Source: Caballeronia udeis (GTDB lineage Bacteria > Pseudomonadota > Gammaproteobacteria > Burkholderiales > Burkholderiaceae). From it: a stretch of 64,000 nucleotides of DNA. A program made the translations under genes and the position numbers. The stretch is taken from positions 49,621-113,620 of the forward strand of contig NZ_FCOK02000023.1 in assembly GCF_001544555.2 (NCBI RefSeq). The letters are read 5' to 3'. How positions within the stretch are numbered: the stretch's first letter is position 1; each line of letters begins with the position of its first letter. Shown here piece after piece: positions 7,725-15,626 of this stretch. The notes under the pieces are model-generated. The model saw only the letters and a list, made by a program, of their open reading frames with translations. It did no database searches and was not told the origin of the DNA.

Positions 7725-9067
7725 ACGAACTAACACTGCTGACCGAAGCCGATGATCGTGCCCGGCGCTATACCGAGTCCATTCCGGGGCGCCGCGTGTT
7801 CCCGGATCAAGCGGCGTTGCAGGCTCTGGCCGCATTCAACGAGCCACTGCCCGTTCACGGATACGCCGCGGAGGACGTGTTGCGATTACTGGACGATATC
7901 GGTTCGCCCGGCACGGTGGCGTCGAACGGACCGCGTTACTTTGGTTTTGTGATTGGTGCGTCGCTGCCTGCCGCTGCGGCCGCAGAACGCTTGATGCTTG
8001 CATGGGACCAATGTGCATCGTCATTCGACAACTCACCGGTCGCGGCCACGCTCGAACGGGTCGCGGCGGGTTGGGTCCTTGATGCGCTCGACCTGCCTCG
8101 CGAAAGTGCCGTGGGATTCGGAACCAGCGCCACGGCTTGCACGCTGAGCTGCCTTGCCGCTGCGCGTCGCGTGCTGCTTGCGCGCAAGGGATGGGACTTC
8201 GACAACGACGGACTGGCAGGTGCTCCCGAGGTTAAGGTCGTGGTGTCCGAGCTTGTGCATATCACCGTGAAAAAGGCGCTTCGCCTGCTTGGTTTCGGCA
8301 TGAACAAGATACTGTTCGCGCCGGTCAACCACCATGGTCAGGTGGACCCGGAACGTTTGCCGCCGCTCGATGACATGACCATCCTTTGTTTGCAGGCGGG
8401 TGAGGTCAACACCGGCGAATTCGATCCATTCGACGTGCTCATTCCTCAAGCCAAGGCCGCCGGTACCTGGGTTCATGTGGATGCGGCGTTCGGCTTGTGG
8501 GCGCGGGCTTCATCGCATGCGGAATTGACGAAAGGCATAGAAGCGGCCGATAGCTGGACCACCGACGCCCATAAATGGCTGAACACCCCCTACGACTGCG
8601 CGATGGCAATCTGCCGCGATAGCGAAGCGCTCGCCGCTGCAATGAATAGCGATGCAGTCTATTTGAGCGGCGCGAGAGACGCGCAAAAGAACCTGACTCT
8701 CGAATTTTCGCGAAGGGCTCGCGGCATACCTGTGTGGGCCGCGTTGCGCTCGTTAGGACGTGAAGGCGTGGCTTTACTAGGCGACCGGCAATGCGCGCTG
8801 GCGCGTCGCATTGCACAGGGCTTGGCACAGGCGGGATTCGAGGTCCTGAACCGTGTCACGCTGAACCAGGTCCTGGTTCGCGCGCATACCGATGAACTCA
8901 CCGTTGCTGCCCGCGAAGCGGTCCAGGCGTCCGGCGAGGCCTGGTTTGGCGCGACCGTCTGGCAAGGGCGGCCGGCCTTCCGGATCAGCGTGTCATCCTG
9001 GCGGACGACGGAACACGAAGCCGACGCACTCGTGCAATTGTTGACCAGGCTTGCAAAGCCGCGCTAA
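7721..9067 (+). CDS. PLP-dependent decarboxylase/aminotransferase-fold protein
   Basis: The 448-residue protein belongs to the group II pyridoxal-phosphate decarboxylase family (glutamate/aromatic amino-acid type). The PLP-binding Asp lies in HVDAAFG (residue 254) and the Schiff-base Lys in TDAHKWLNTPYDC (Lys285); an earlier GFGTSATACTLSCL forms the phosphate site. The expected product is a decarboxylated amino acid, or an aldehyde if it acts as an oxidase-type member. The substrate cannot be told from the sequence. Its start overlaps the stop of a decayed AraC regulator, so it may have lost its own regulator. AGAAC before the ATG is a weak ribosome site, consistent with former translational coupling. 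Confidence 0.85.
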   Translation: MNELTLLTEADDRARRYTESIPGRRVFPDQAALQALAAFNEPLPVHGYAAEDVLRLLDDIGSPGTVASNGPRYFGFVIGASLPAAAAAERLMLAWDQCASSFDNSPVAATLERVAAGWVLDALDLPRESAVGFGTSATACTLSCLAAARRVLLARKGWDFDNDGLAGAPEVKVVVSELVHITVKKALRLLGFGMNKILFAPVNHHGQVDPERLPPLDDMTILCLQAGEVNTGEFDPFDVLIPQAKAAGTWVHVDAAFGLWARASSHAELTKGIEAADSWTTDAHKWLNTPYDCAMAICRDSEALAAAMNSDAVYLSGARDAQKNLTLEFSRRARGIPVWAALRSLGREGVALLGDRQCALARRIAQGLAQAGFEVLNRVTLNQVLVRAHTDELTVAAREAVQASGEAWFGATVWQGRPAFRISVSSWRTTEHEADALVQLLTRLAKPR

Positions 9068-9108
9068 GCAACGCGGCGGTCATCGCGCTATTGGCGCGGT
9101 TCGCGAGG

Positions 9109-9201
9109 CTACCGATGCCGATCGAAAAATGCGCGAAGGTTGATTGCGAGGCTGGCCAATACCGCCAGCGCGCCCAGTGTTTCGAGCAATGGTGAGAGCA
9201 T
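9109..9201 (-). CDS. Possible 30-residue single-span membrane peptide
   Basis: From the ATG at 9199-9201 the frame reads MLSPLLETLGALAVLASLAI and ends in NLRAFFDRHR before a stop at 9109-9111. GGGAG lies about a dozen bases upstream. It has one hydrophobic helix with a basic tail, the shape of many small bacterial membrane proteins. It is 51 bases downstream of the TSUP transporter stop on the same strand and could be its partner. At this length chance is a real alternative. Confidence 0.3.
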   Translation of the reverse strand: MLSPLLETLGALAVLASLAINLRAFFDRHR

Positions 9202-9252
9202 CGCGTCTGATCTCCCAGAGTCGAAGCCGGTTGCATGCTCCCGGCACGACAC

Positions 9253-10002
9253 TTAGATGAAATGCCGTAACAGCAGTTGAAGACCGAGCGCCAGCATGCA
9301 GATAAAGAACCATCGGCGGAAGGTCGTGGGGCTGATACGGCCGCGTATGCGTTGACCGATCCACATGCCGAGCAAGGCAGGGACGACAGCGAACAGCGAG
9401 CTTGCGATGTTGTTGAGGGCGAATGCGTTTTCTCGTGCAAGCCCAATGGCCAATGCCACGGTCGATACCGTAAATGATAGTCCGAGGGCCTGGACGAGAT
9501 CCTCCTTTTTTAGATCGAGCGCCTGAAGATAGGGGACTGCTGGTACGACAAAAACACCTGTTCCTCCCGTGACAAGACCGGTTACCACGCCAATCACGGG
9601 GAACAGGCGCCGCTCATGCCGTGGCGCCACGGAGAAGTGCCAGGACAGCAGCCCCGAGGCCGCATAAAGCGTCAGCGCGGCGCCAAGGCCGGTCACGGCC
9701 CACACCCCGCCGCTGCCGGCGATGAACGAAGCCGCGGCCACGGTGCCGATCACAATGCCCGCCATCATCAGCCAGAAGCGCCTGACAAGCGCACCCAGGC
9801 GAGGACCTGCAACAAGCTGCCAGACGTTGGTGACGAACGACGGCAGGATCAGCAGCGAAGCGGCCTCGGCCGGCAGCATGAGCGTTCCGAGCACACCCAT
9901 GGCCACGGTCGGCAGGCCCATGCCCGTGACGCCTTTTACGGTGCCGGCGATCAGGAAGGTCAGCGTAATGGCGGCAAAACGCGCAATGGCGAACGAGGTC
10001 AT
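9253..10002 (-). CDS. TSUP (TauE/SafE) family membrane transporter
   Basis: This 249-residue, very hydrophobic protein has about eight membrane segments in two similar halves. The motif GTVKGVTGMGLPTVAMG near residues 20-36 and its echo VTGLVTGGTGVFVVPAVPYL in the second half are the paired TSUP signatures. The family moves sulfite, organosulfonates or related small anions across the inner membrane. The length matches the family. It is divergent from the LysR gene at 10124 with a 121-base shared promoter region, so that regulator probably controls it. Confidence 0.85.
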   Translation of the reverse strand: MTSFAIARFAAITLTFLIAGTVKGVTGMGLPTVAMGVLGTLMLPAEAASLLILPSFVTNVWQLVAGPRLGALVRRFWLMMAGIVIGTVAAASFIAGSGGVWAVTGLGAALTLYAASGLLSWHFSVAPRHERRLFPVIGVVTGLVTGGTGVFVVPAVPYLQALDLKKEDLVQALGLSFTVSTVALAIGLARENAFALNNIASSLFAVVPALLGMWIGQRIRGRISPTTFRRWFFICMLALGLQLLLRHFI

Positions 10003-10078
10003 CGGTACTTCCGGAGAAATGATCTGCCCTCATTTTCCCCGGATTCGCAACGGCCACAATGCGGAAGATACGTACTGT

Positions 10079-10099
10079 GCCTTAGGGTATAACTAAGGC
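10079..10099. promoter_or_regulatory. Inverted repeat in the TSUP/LysR divergent promoter
   Basis: GCCTTAG (10079-10085) and CTAAGGC (10093-10099) are perfect inverted arms separated by seven bases. The site is 25 bases upstream of the LysR start and about 77 bases upstream of the transporter start. This position fits a LysR recognition site that both represses its own gene and activates the divergent one. Confidence 0.5.
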
Positions 10100-10123
10100 T
10101 GATCAACAGAATTTCCTTGGACC

Positions 10124-11026
10124 ATGCGCCTCGATCTGATAGACCTGCGCCTTTTCCTGTTCATCCTGGAGACCGGCAGCATTACGCACGGCGCGGCTCA
10201 GGCGAATATGTCGTTGCCGTCGGCCAGCGCCCGGTTGCGCGGCATGGAGGAAGCGCTCGGGCTGCCGCTGCTGGAGCGAGGCCGCCGTGGGGTGGAATCC
10301 ACGCCCGCAGGGGACACGCTGGCACACCACGCGCGTCTGGTGCTCGGCCAGATCGAACGGATGCAGGGCGAACTGGGAGAGCACTCCGAGTCCCGCAGAA
10401 CGCGTGTGCGGCTGTGGGCGAATACCGCTGCCGTCACCGAATTCCTGCCGCGTCCCCTTGGCGGATTTCTTCGGCGTAACCCCGGCGTGCATATCGACCT
10501 GAAGGAGCGGCAGAGTACCGAGACGGTCAAGGCCATCCTTAACGGTTCCGCGGAGATAGGCGTTGTTTCCGATGCGCTCGAACATGGGACGTTGCAGACG
10601 TTCCCGTTCGCAACCGACAAGCTCGTCCTGATCGTCGCTCGCGATCATGCGCTGAGCGGGCGTCGTCGTGTCGCGCTCAGGGACGTGGTCGAGCAGGATT
10701 TCATCGGGTTGAGCGCCGGCAGCGCCCTTCAGGAGTATCTGGGCGAGCAGGCGTTGTTTGCCGGGCAGCCTTTCTACTTTCGCGCGCGGGTGCGGACCTT
10801 CGAAAACATATGCAGCATGGTCGAGCAAGGGGCCGGTCTGGGGATCGTGCCGGCAACGGCCGCCAAGCGCTACCGGGGGACGCCGGGCGTGCACACCATA
10901 GAGTTGACCGACCGCTGGGCGACACGCCAGTTGCTGATCTGCGTTCGCGATCTGGAGGCGTTGCAACGGCCGGAGCGCGCGCTGGTTGAGGAGCTTGGTG
11001 TTGCCGCTAAAGCGCGCTCAAGCTAG
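10124..11026 (+). CDS. LysR-family regulator of the divergent TSUP transporter
   Basis: The protein has 300 residues. The N-terminal winged helix covers residues 1-62 (LRLFLFILETGSITHGA and MSLPSASARLRGMEEALGLP). The substrate-binding domain follows from about residue 90 to the end, with the usual closing feature ICSMVEQGAGLGIVPATAAK. Length and domain order are normal for LysR. It shares a 121-base promoter region, with a 7-bp inverted repeat, with the divergent TSUP gene. The effector is likely a small sulfonate or organic acid, inferred only from the transporter family. Confidence 0.9.
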   Translation: MRLDLIDLRLFLFILETGSITHGAAQANMSLPSASARLRGMEEALGLPLLERGRRGVESTPAGDTLAHHARLVLGQIERMQGELGEHSESRRTRVRLWANTAAVTEFLPRPLGGFLRRNPGVHIDLKERQSTETVKAILNGSAEIGVVSDALEHGTLQTFPFATDKLVLIVARDHALSGRRRVALRDVVEQDFIGLSAGSALQEYLGEQALFAGQPFYFRARVRTFENICSMVEQGAGLGIVPATAAKRYRGTPGVHTIELTDRWATRQLLICVRDLEALQRPERALVEELGVAAKARSS

Positions 11027-11055
11027 CGGGAACCCGGGTTGCGATGGTTCAATGC

Positions 11056-12153
11056 TCAACAACTCAGGTCGAAATATCCTTTGGCAAGGCATACCCCGTT
11101 CACCAGTATCTCGACGTCGTGACGCCCTGCGTAATGCACGCGCGTGGTGAAGTCCCGGATGTTCTGCGTGCGTTCTATCGCTACCTTCTGTCCGCCATCG
11201 AGTGTCAGTTCCTTTAGCTTGAATACCTTCGCGGCCGTCACGCCCGATTTCTTCACGTAATGCATCCTGTAGTCGATCACGAGCCGCTGGCTTTCCGGGC
11301 ACTTCGAGGCAAGATCGAATGACAAGGTCACACGCTCGCCCAACGCAACCTGGCGTGGCGTCACGGCGAACTTGCTGAGCTTCACATCGGGCATGCCGCC
11401 CGCGCCGATCACCGCCAGTGCGCGGCCATTGCCGGCCTTGATCAGGGAGCGCAGGGCGCGCTTCGCAATCCAGGCCGTGTGAGCGTTTTCAATCGGCCAA
11501 GTCGCCAGCCGGTCCAGCACCCAGTCAGGATGCGATTTGGTCACATCGTTCAGATGATTGGCGACCGACTTGCGGACGTAGAGGCTCGTGTCCGAACGAA
11601 GGTTCTCCAGAATTGGTGCGGCCAGTGAAGGATCAGCCAGGATTGCGTCGAGCCGGAACGACCATGGCAAGCGCGGACGGCTTCCCTCACTGGCGAGACG
11701 TCGCACGGCGTCGCTGTCATCGCGTGACCACGTTGTCATGATGACCAGGGCTCGCTTCAGGTCCTTGCGCAGGAACTCGCGGACAGCGAATTCGGACGTG
11801 CCGAAGGCCGTGAAAAACTTGAGCGCGTCCATCGATATATCGAAGTCGTCCTGGCCGTATTGTCCAACGTAATCGGGAAGGACCAGCGTAGCAAATCCGT
11901 TCCCCATGCGTGGTGCCAGCGCACGAAGAATCTCGAGCGCCTGGCGGTAGTCCGCGGGAAGGGTTGCATGCAACGCCTGAGTCATGCGGCGCAGGCGCTG
12001 CATCAGGGTCAGCTCGTCAAGCCCGGCTAGAGAAATCTTGAGGAAACGTCGCGTGTCGAACGGGGGATAAACCGCTTTGACGTCGAGCGCCATGTCGCGG
12101 AACCGGCGCTCGTTGAAGATCTCTTTCAGTGCGGTGTTTTCGGTGTCCGGCAT
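11056..12153 (-). CDS. AlkC/AlkD-like DNA alkylation repair protein with C-terminal Ig-like domain
   Basis: From the ATG at 12151-12153 (MPDTENTALKEIFNERRF) the protein has 365 residues. The first about 260 are helical HEAT-like repeats (SDTSLYVRKSVANHLNDVTK and HTAWIAKRALRSLIKAG), typical of the AlkC/AlkD glycosylases that remove positively charged alkylpurines. The last about 100 are beta-rich (QVALGERVTLSFDLASK, ending YAGRHDVEILVNGVCLAKG) and match the Ig-like domain of AlkC proteins. It would excise 3-methyladenine-type lesions without base flipping. An upstream in-frame extension to 12291 is not needed. Catalytic residues were not assigned. Confidence 0.8.
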   Translation of the reverse strand: MPDTENTALKEIFNERRFRDMALDVKAVYPPFDTRRFLKISLAGLDELTLMQRLRRMTQALHATLPADYRQALEILRALAPRMGNGFATLVLPDYVGQYGQDDFDISMDALKFFTAFGTSEFAVREFLRKDLKRALVIMTTWSRDDSDAVRRLASEGSRPRLPWSFRLDAILADPSLAAPILENLRSDTSLYVRKSVANHLNDVTKSHPDWVLDRLATWPIENAHTAWIAKRALRSLIKAGNGRALAVIGAGGMPDVKLSKFAVTPRQVALGERVTLSFDLASKCPESQRLVIDYRMHYVKKSGVTAAKVFKLKELTLDGGQKVAIERTQNIRDFTTRVHYAGRHDVEILVNGVCLAKGYFDLSC

Positions 12154-12640
12154 CGTTATCGTTTTCTTGTAGCAAGTGCAATGGAGGCGCAGCGGGGCGC
12201 CCAATAGTACCGCCGCGCAACTATGCTTTTGTTCATGGTCCTGGTCGCGGCCTGCGTCACATCGCTCGTCATGAGAGTGCGTCTCTCGCAACGGCGGGAA
12301 ACAGCATATCCGCCCTCCCTGTCAGATCTTGTCAGGAGCGGTGTTTTTAGGGCGTGTTCAATAACAATTCTCGCGCTTCCCCGTCCTCTCGCAAGCTTAA
12401 GTATCCGTCAATGCAGCCGTTAACAAGAGGCCAGCCTGTCAGGTTTCAACGCTGTCTTAGATCACTCGACGACCATCCGGCAATAGCTTTTCCGATCCAC
12501 ATCCGATGACATTCCCGCGCCGTTTCGTGCTGCCGTGAATGGGCGCTGTCGACGGGTGCTGCAGAAAGATATCTGTTGTTTGACAGGCTAAGACGCGTTG
12601 AAGGGCCATATCGAATTCAACGTTACGAAGAGTCGTCAAT
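12154..12640. other. Non-coding region upstream of the chemoreceptor gene
   Basis: These 487 bases separate the divergent AlkC-like and chemoreceptor genes. A candidate sigma-28 promoter at 12397-12423 is the only element I can support. No frame in this stretch looks coding. Confidence 0.5.
12397..12423 (+). promoter_or_regulatory. Candidate sigma-28 (FliA) promoter for the chemoreceptor
   Basis: TTAAGTAT (12397-12404), an 11-base spacer and GCCGTTAA (12416-12423) match the flagellar sigma-28 consensus TAAAGTTT-N11-GCCGATAA at 13 of 16 positions with exactly the right spacing. Chemoreceptor genes are classical sigma-28 targets. The 5' leader would be about 210 bases, longer than usual, which lowers confidence. 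Confidence 0.5.
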
Positions 12641-14206
12641 ATGCTTAGAAAAGCCAGCGTTTCCACCAGCCTTCTTGTCGTCCTGGTCGTGTTCTGTCTT
12701 TTCCAGGTCGTCACCGAAGGGCTGGGTTTCTGGTCGTTGACCGAAACTCACGAGGATGTGGGCAACCTGTCGAACATCGCGCTCAAGCAAGTCAACGAGG
12801 TCAATGAAACCACCCAGCGCCTGATGGACGCGCGGATCAACCTGTCGCGCGCCGGTACGCGCATGGCGCGCGGGGGCACGGAACCGGTCGATATCGTCCA
12901 GCACGCGCGCGAGCAGTTGGTGTTGGCGGACAAGTCGTTTACTGCTTTCGTCAATGCGCCGAAAACCGGCGATGAAAACAGGGCGCGCACCGCCGCGTTG
13001 CAGGAAAAATTCCAGGCGTATCACGGCGCACTGAATGAACTGACCCAATATCTCGATGCCAACAATCTCCAGGCTTTCCTCGACCAGCCGACTCAGGGCT
13101 TCCAGGACCGCTACCTCGCCGAGCAACAAAACTTCGCCCAGTTTGGCGACGCGGCGAGCCAGTCGTACCTCGATTCCATCGATGCCCGGCTTGACTTGTT
13201 CCGGGGCGTTGGGTTGGCGATTTTCATCGTGCTGGTAGCGGGCGTTGCATTTGTGCACGTCTCGTTGCGCCGCGGCGTGGTCGCACCGCTCGAGGAGGCC
13301 GGCCGTCACTTCGAACGGATTGCAGAGGGCAAGCTCGACGAGCAGATTGCCGATCACGGCACGAACGAGATCGGCCGCCTGTTCGCCGGTCTCGCGTCCA
13401 TGCAGGCAAGCGTCGCGCACACGGTAAAGACAGTGCGCGAGTCGTCGGACTCGATCAATCTTGGCGCTGATGAAATCGCAACCGGCAACGCGGACCTGTC
13501 GGCACGTACGGAGAACCAGGCGGCCTCGCTGGAAGAGACTGCATCGAGCATGGAGGAGTTGACCGCGACCGTGCGCCAGAACGCCGAGCATGCCCGCGAT
13601 GCAAACAGTCTTGCAGGCGACGCGCTGACGGCGACATCGCGAGGCACGGGTGTGGTTGACCAGGTAGTCGAGAAGATGACCAGCATTGCCAGGAGCTCGG
13701 ACAAGATCGCGGAGATCATCTCGGTGATCGACGGCATCGCTTTCCAGACCAACATCCTTGCTTTGAATGCAGCAGTCGAGGCGGCGCGTGCGGGCGAGCA
13801 GGGCCGCGGATTCGCGGTCGTGGCAAGCGAGGTGCGGGGGCTTGCGCAACGCAGCGCGCAATCAGCCAAGGAGATCAAGGAGCTGATCGGCGAATCGGTT
13901 TCGCAGGTGAACGATGGCTCAGCGCTGGCGGGACGCGCTGGTGAGGCCATGCGCGAGGTATCGACGTCAATCTCGCGCCTCACGCAGATGATGGCGGAAA
14001 TCAGCGCCTCGTCCCTCGAGCAAAGCACGGGCATCGACCAGGTCAATCAGGCTGTGGTGCAGATGGACGAGATGACGCAACAGAACGCGGCGCTGGTGGA
14101 GCAGGCGGCGTCGGCGGCGGCGTCGCTGCATGAGCAGACGCGCCACCTGAAGGCCGCGGTATCCGTGTTCAAGATCCCGGACGAGGGAAGGGTAACGCGG
14201 TACTAA
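12641..14206 (+). CDS. Methyl-accepting chemotaxis protein (Tar-like)
   Basis: This 521-residue receptor has a first membrane segment at about residues 8-30, a periplasmic four-helix-bundle sensor to about 185, a second membrane segment at about 186-208 and a HAMP linker (SLRRGVVAPLEEAGRHFERI). The cytoplasmic signalling hairpin follows, with the invariant tip region IDGIAFQTNILALNAAVEAA then RAGEQGRGFAVVASEVR. It lacks the C-terminal NWETF pentapeptide that tethers CheR/CheB in enteric receptors. It would sit in the inner membrane and steer CheA. The ligand is unknown. A candidate sigma-28 promoter lies upstream, which would place it in the motility regulon. Confidence 0.95.
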   Translation: MLRKASVSTSLLVVLVVFCLFQVVTEGLGFWSLTETHEDVGNLSNIALKQVNEVNETTQRLMDARINLSRAGTRMARGGTEPVDIVQHAREQLVLADKSFTAFVNAPKTGDENRARTAALQEKFQAYHGALNELTQYLDANNLQAFLDQPTQGFQDRYLAEQQNFAQFGDAASQSYLDSIDARLDLFRGVGLAIFIVLVAGVAFVHVSLRRGVVAPLEEAGRHFERIAEGKLDEQIADHGTNEIGRLFAGLASMQASVAHTVKTVRESSDSINLGADEIATGNADLSARTENQAASLEETASSMEELTATVRQNAEHARDANSLAGDALTATSRGTGVVDQVVEKMTSIARSSDKIAEIISVIDGIAFQTNILALNAAVEAARAGEQGRGFAVVASEVRGLAQRSAQSAKEIKELIGESVSQVNDGSALAGRAGEAMREVSTSISRLTQMMAEISASSLEQSTGIDQVNQAVVQMDEMTQQNAALVEQAASAAASLHEQTRHLKAAVSVFKIPDEGRVTRY

Positions 14207-14246
14207 GAACTCGATCCGGGACAAGGACGTTGGCAGAGGCCTCACG

Positions 14247-14351
14247 ATGGCGAAAGCAGGGATAATAATGCTCGCCGGAGGGTTAAGCGCAATCGGCCCG
14301 CCTATCGTGATCGGCGCCGTGCTTTCCCGGCGCAATTTATCGAGGTCCTGA
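14247..14351 (+). CDS. Possible 34-residue hydrophobic peptide coupled to the VOC gene
   Basis: The frame from the ATG at 14247 begins MAKAGIIMLAGGLSAIGPP, continues IVIGAVLSRRNLSRS and stops at 14349-14351. AGAGG lies about nine bases upstream. The stop shares a base with the next ATG (TGATG), so it would be translationally coupled to the VOC gene at 14351. It has one hydrophobic stretch and a basic tail. It may be a real small membrane protein or an upstream reading frame that tunes the next gene. Confidence 0.35.
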   Translation: MAKAGIIMLAGGLSAIGPPIVIGAVLSRRNLSRS

Positions 14352-14740
14352 TGTCCATTGCAATGACAAGATTGATTCTCTTCGTCAGGGATGTCGCTGC
14401 GCTGAAGTCGTTCTATCAGACTTCTTTTGGCTTTGACGTAGTTGAGGAAATTGAAGGGGAGTGGGTGGTGCTTAAAGCGGGGCACGTTGAGCTTGCTCTT
14501 CGTCTGGTCGGACGGCCTTACCGCGACAGGCCGCTCGTGCCCGACAGTTCAAACGCTAAACTGGTCTTCTCGATGCCGTCGGGGATGGCGGAACTGCGGG
14601 ACCAACTCGTTAGCGCAGGCGTTCAAATGAGCGCGCTGAAGCGCTACGACGGTTTTGCCCACACCCTGTGTGACGGCCAGGATCCGGAAGGGAATGTATT
14701 TCAGCTTTCGCAACCGGATCTGGACATGAGACCAGCCTGA
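14351..14740 (+). CDS. Glyoxalase/VOC superfamily protein
   Basis: The 129-residue protein is one vicinal-oxygen-chelate unit built from two beta-alpha-beta-beta-beta modules. It opens with LILFVRDVAALKSFYQTSFG, the standard VOC start, and ends with DPEGNVFQLSQPDL, where Glu and the DPxGN turn are typical of the metal-binding strand. Members are dioxygenases, glyoxalases or antibiotic-binding proteins, and the exact role is not readable here. The ATG overlaps the stop of a possible small upstream frame. The next gene is convergent and starts its stop codon four bases away. Confidence 0.8.
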   Translation: MSIAMTRLILFVRDVAALKSFYQTSFGFDVVEEIEGEWVVLKAGHVELALRLVGRPYRDRPLVPDSSNAKLVFSMPSGMAELRDQLVSAGVQMSALKRYDGFAHTLCDGQDPEGNVFQLSQPDLDMRPA

Positions 14741-14744
14741 GCAG

Positions 14745-15131
14745 TTATCGTGTCACGGCGGTATGCAACCTCGGTGAGCCCATCTTGAACCATGCTTTCG
14801 CTATTTTCCCGTTCTCGACTTCGTAGATGGCGATCACGTCGATCTCGCCGGGGCCGTCCGGAAAGGTGCGAGTGACAACCTCCTGGTCGACCACCATGTT
14901 GCCAACCGATATCCGCGTGATGAGCTTGCCGGAAAGATTGGCTTCGCTGAACCGGGCGACATGCCGTTCACGGATCTCGATTGCGCCGCTAGCCAGCAAA
15001 CGCGAAGGGAACTCATAGTACTCACAGTCGTGGGCCCACCACTGCATGAACGCTTCTATATCCCGGGCGTTATAAGCCTCGAGTTGTTTTTGCACGGGGA
15101 ATTCGACGTCGCTCAACTTGCTCTGATTCAT
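14745..15131 (-). CDS. SnoaL-like / NTF2-fold protein (steroid isomerase-like)
   Basis: The 128-residue protein fits the nuclear-transport-factor-2 fold. The helical start QLEAYNARDIEAFMQWWAHD and the later VIAIYEVENGKIAKAWFKMG are characteristic of SnoaL-like polyketide cyclase/ketosteroid isomerase relatives. These small cone-shaped proteins bind hydrophobic ligands, and many are not enzymes. It lies about 100 bases downstream of a decayed AraC gene on the same strand, so it may have been its target. Confidence 0.75.
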   Translation of the reverse strand: MNQSKLSDVEFPVQKQLEAYNARDIEAFMQWWAHDCEYYEFPSRLLASGAIEIRERHVARFSEANLSGKLITRISVGNMVVDQEVVTRTFPDGPGEIDVIAIYEVENGKIAKAWFKMGSPRLHTAVTR

Positions 15132-15237
15132 TTCGTTATTTTCCCTGTGAGTATTAAACGATCCCGGTGGCGAGCGTCATCATGAGCACGCACGCCGGGC
15201 GTCAGCGGGAAGTATTGCAGCGAAGTATTGCGGCAGT

Positions 15238-15550
15238 CTATAGCCGGGTGGCACGCGCCGCCCTGGACGCACTTTTGAAGCCGGCTGAATACCCAACGTC
15301 CTTGATCGGAACGCCCGGAAATCGAACGAGCTGGTCTGTGGCGGCGCGCAAGCGAAGATGACGGATAAGCACCAAGCCCGCCTTCATGTTCGAATAGCCG
15401 ATAAATCGTGCTGCGCGGAAGCCTCGACGATTCAACCATCCTATCGGTAAATAGTTCGCATTCCTGCAGGTTTTCGAGAACGTATCGTCGCGTATGTTCG
15501 AACATGAGTTCGGCCAGCGCGCTGGCTGCGATCAGGATTTCCCGGCTATA
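15238..15550 (-). pseudogene. AraC-family regulator remnant, C-terminal HTH only, frameshifted
   Basis: The minus strand reads ILIAASALAELMFEHTRRYV, then SRLPRSTIYRLFEHEGG in one frame. It continues in the next frame as LIRHLRLRAATDQLVRFPG and IKDVGYSAGFKSAS. Together these make an AraC double helix-turn-helix, broken by a frameshift near 15390. A stop lies just upstream of 15550 and no N-terminal sensor domain remains. The tail after KSAS is scrambled as well. It is the second AraC gene in this window reduced to its DNA-binding end. Confidence 0.75.
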
Positions 15551-15626
15551 TCAAGGTGGTCGAGGTGATCGAGACTATGTCCGGACGCTCGTATAACGAG
15601 TGGGCGCGCAGCCTTCGCGAGCGGTT

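Noticed and set aside
12623..13861. 412-codon open frame on the minus strand
   Set aside because: It lies fully antisense to the chemoreceptor gene, which has every family motif. The long frame is a by-product of GC-rich codon use.
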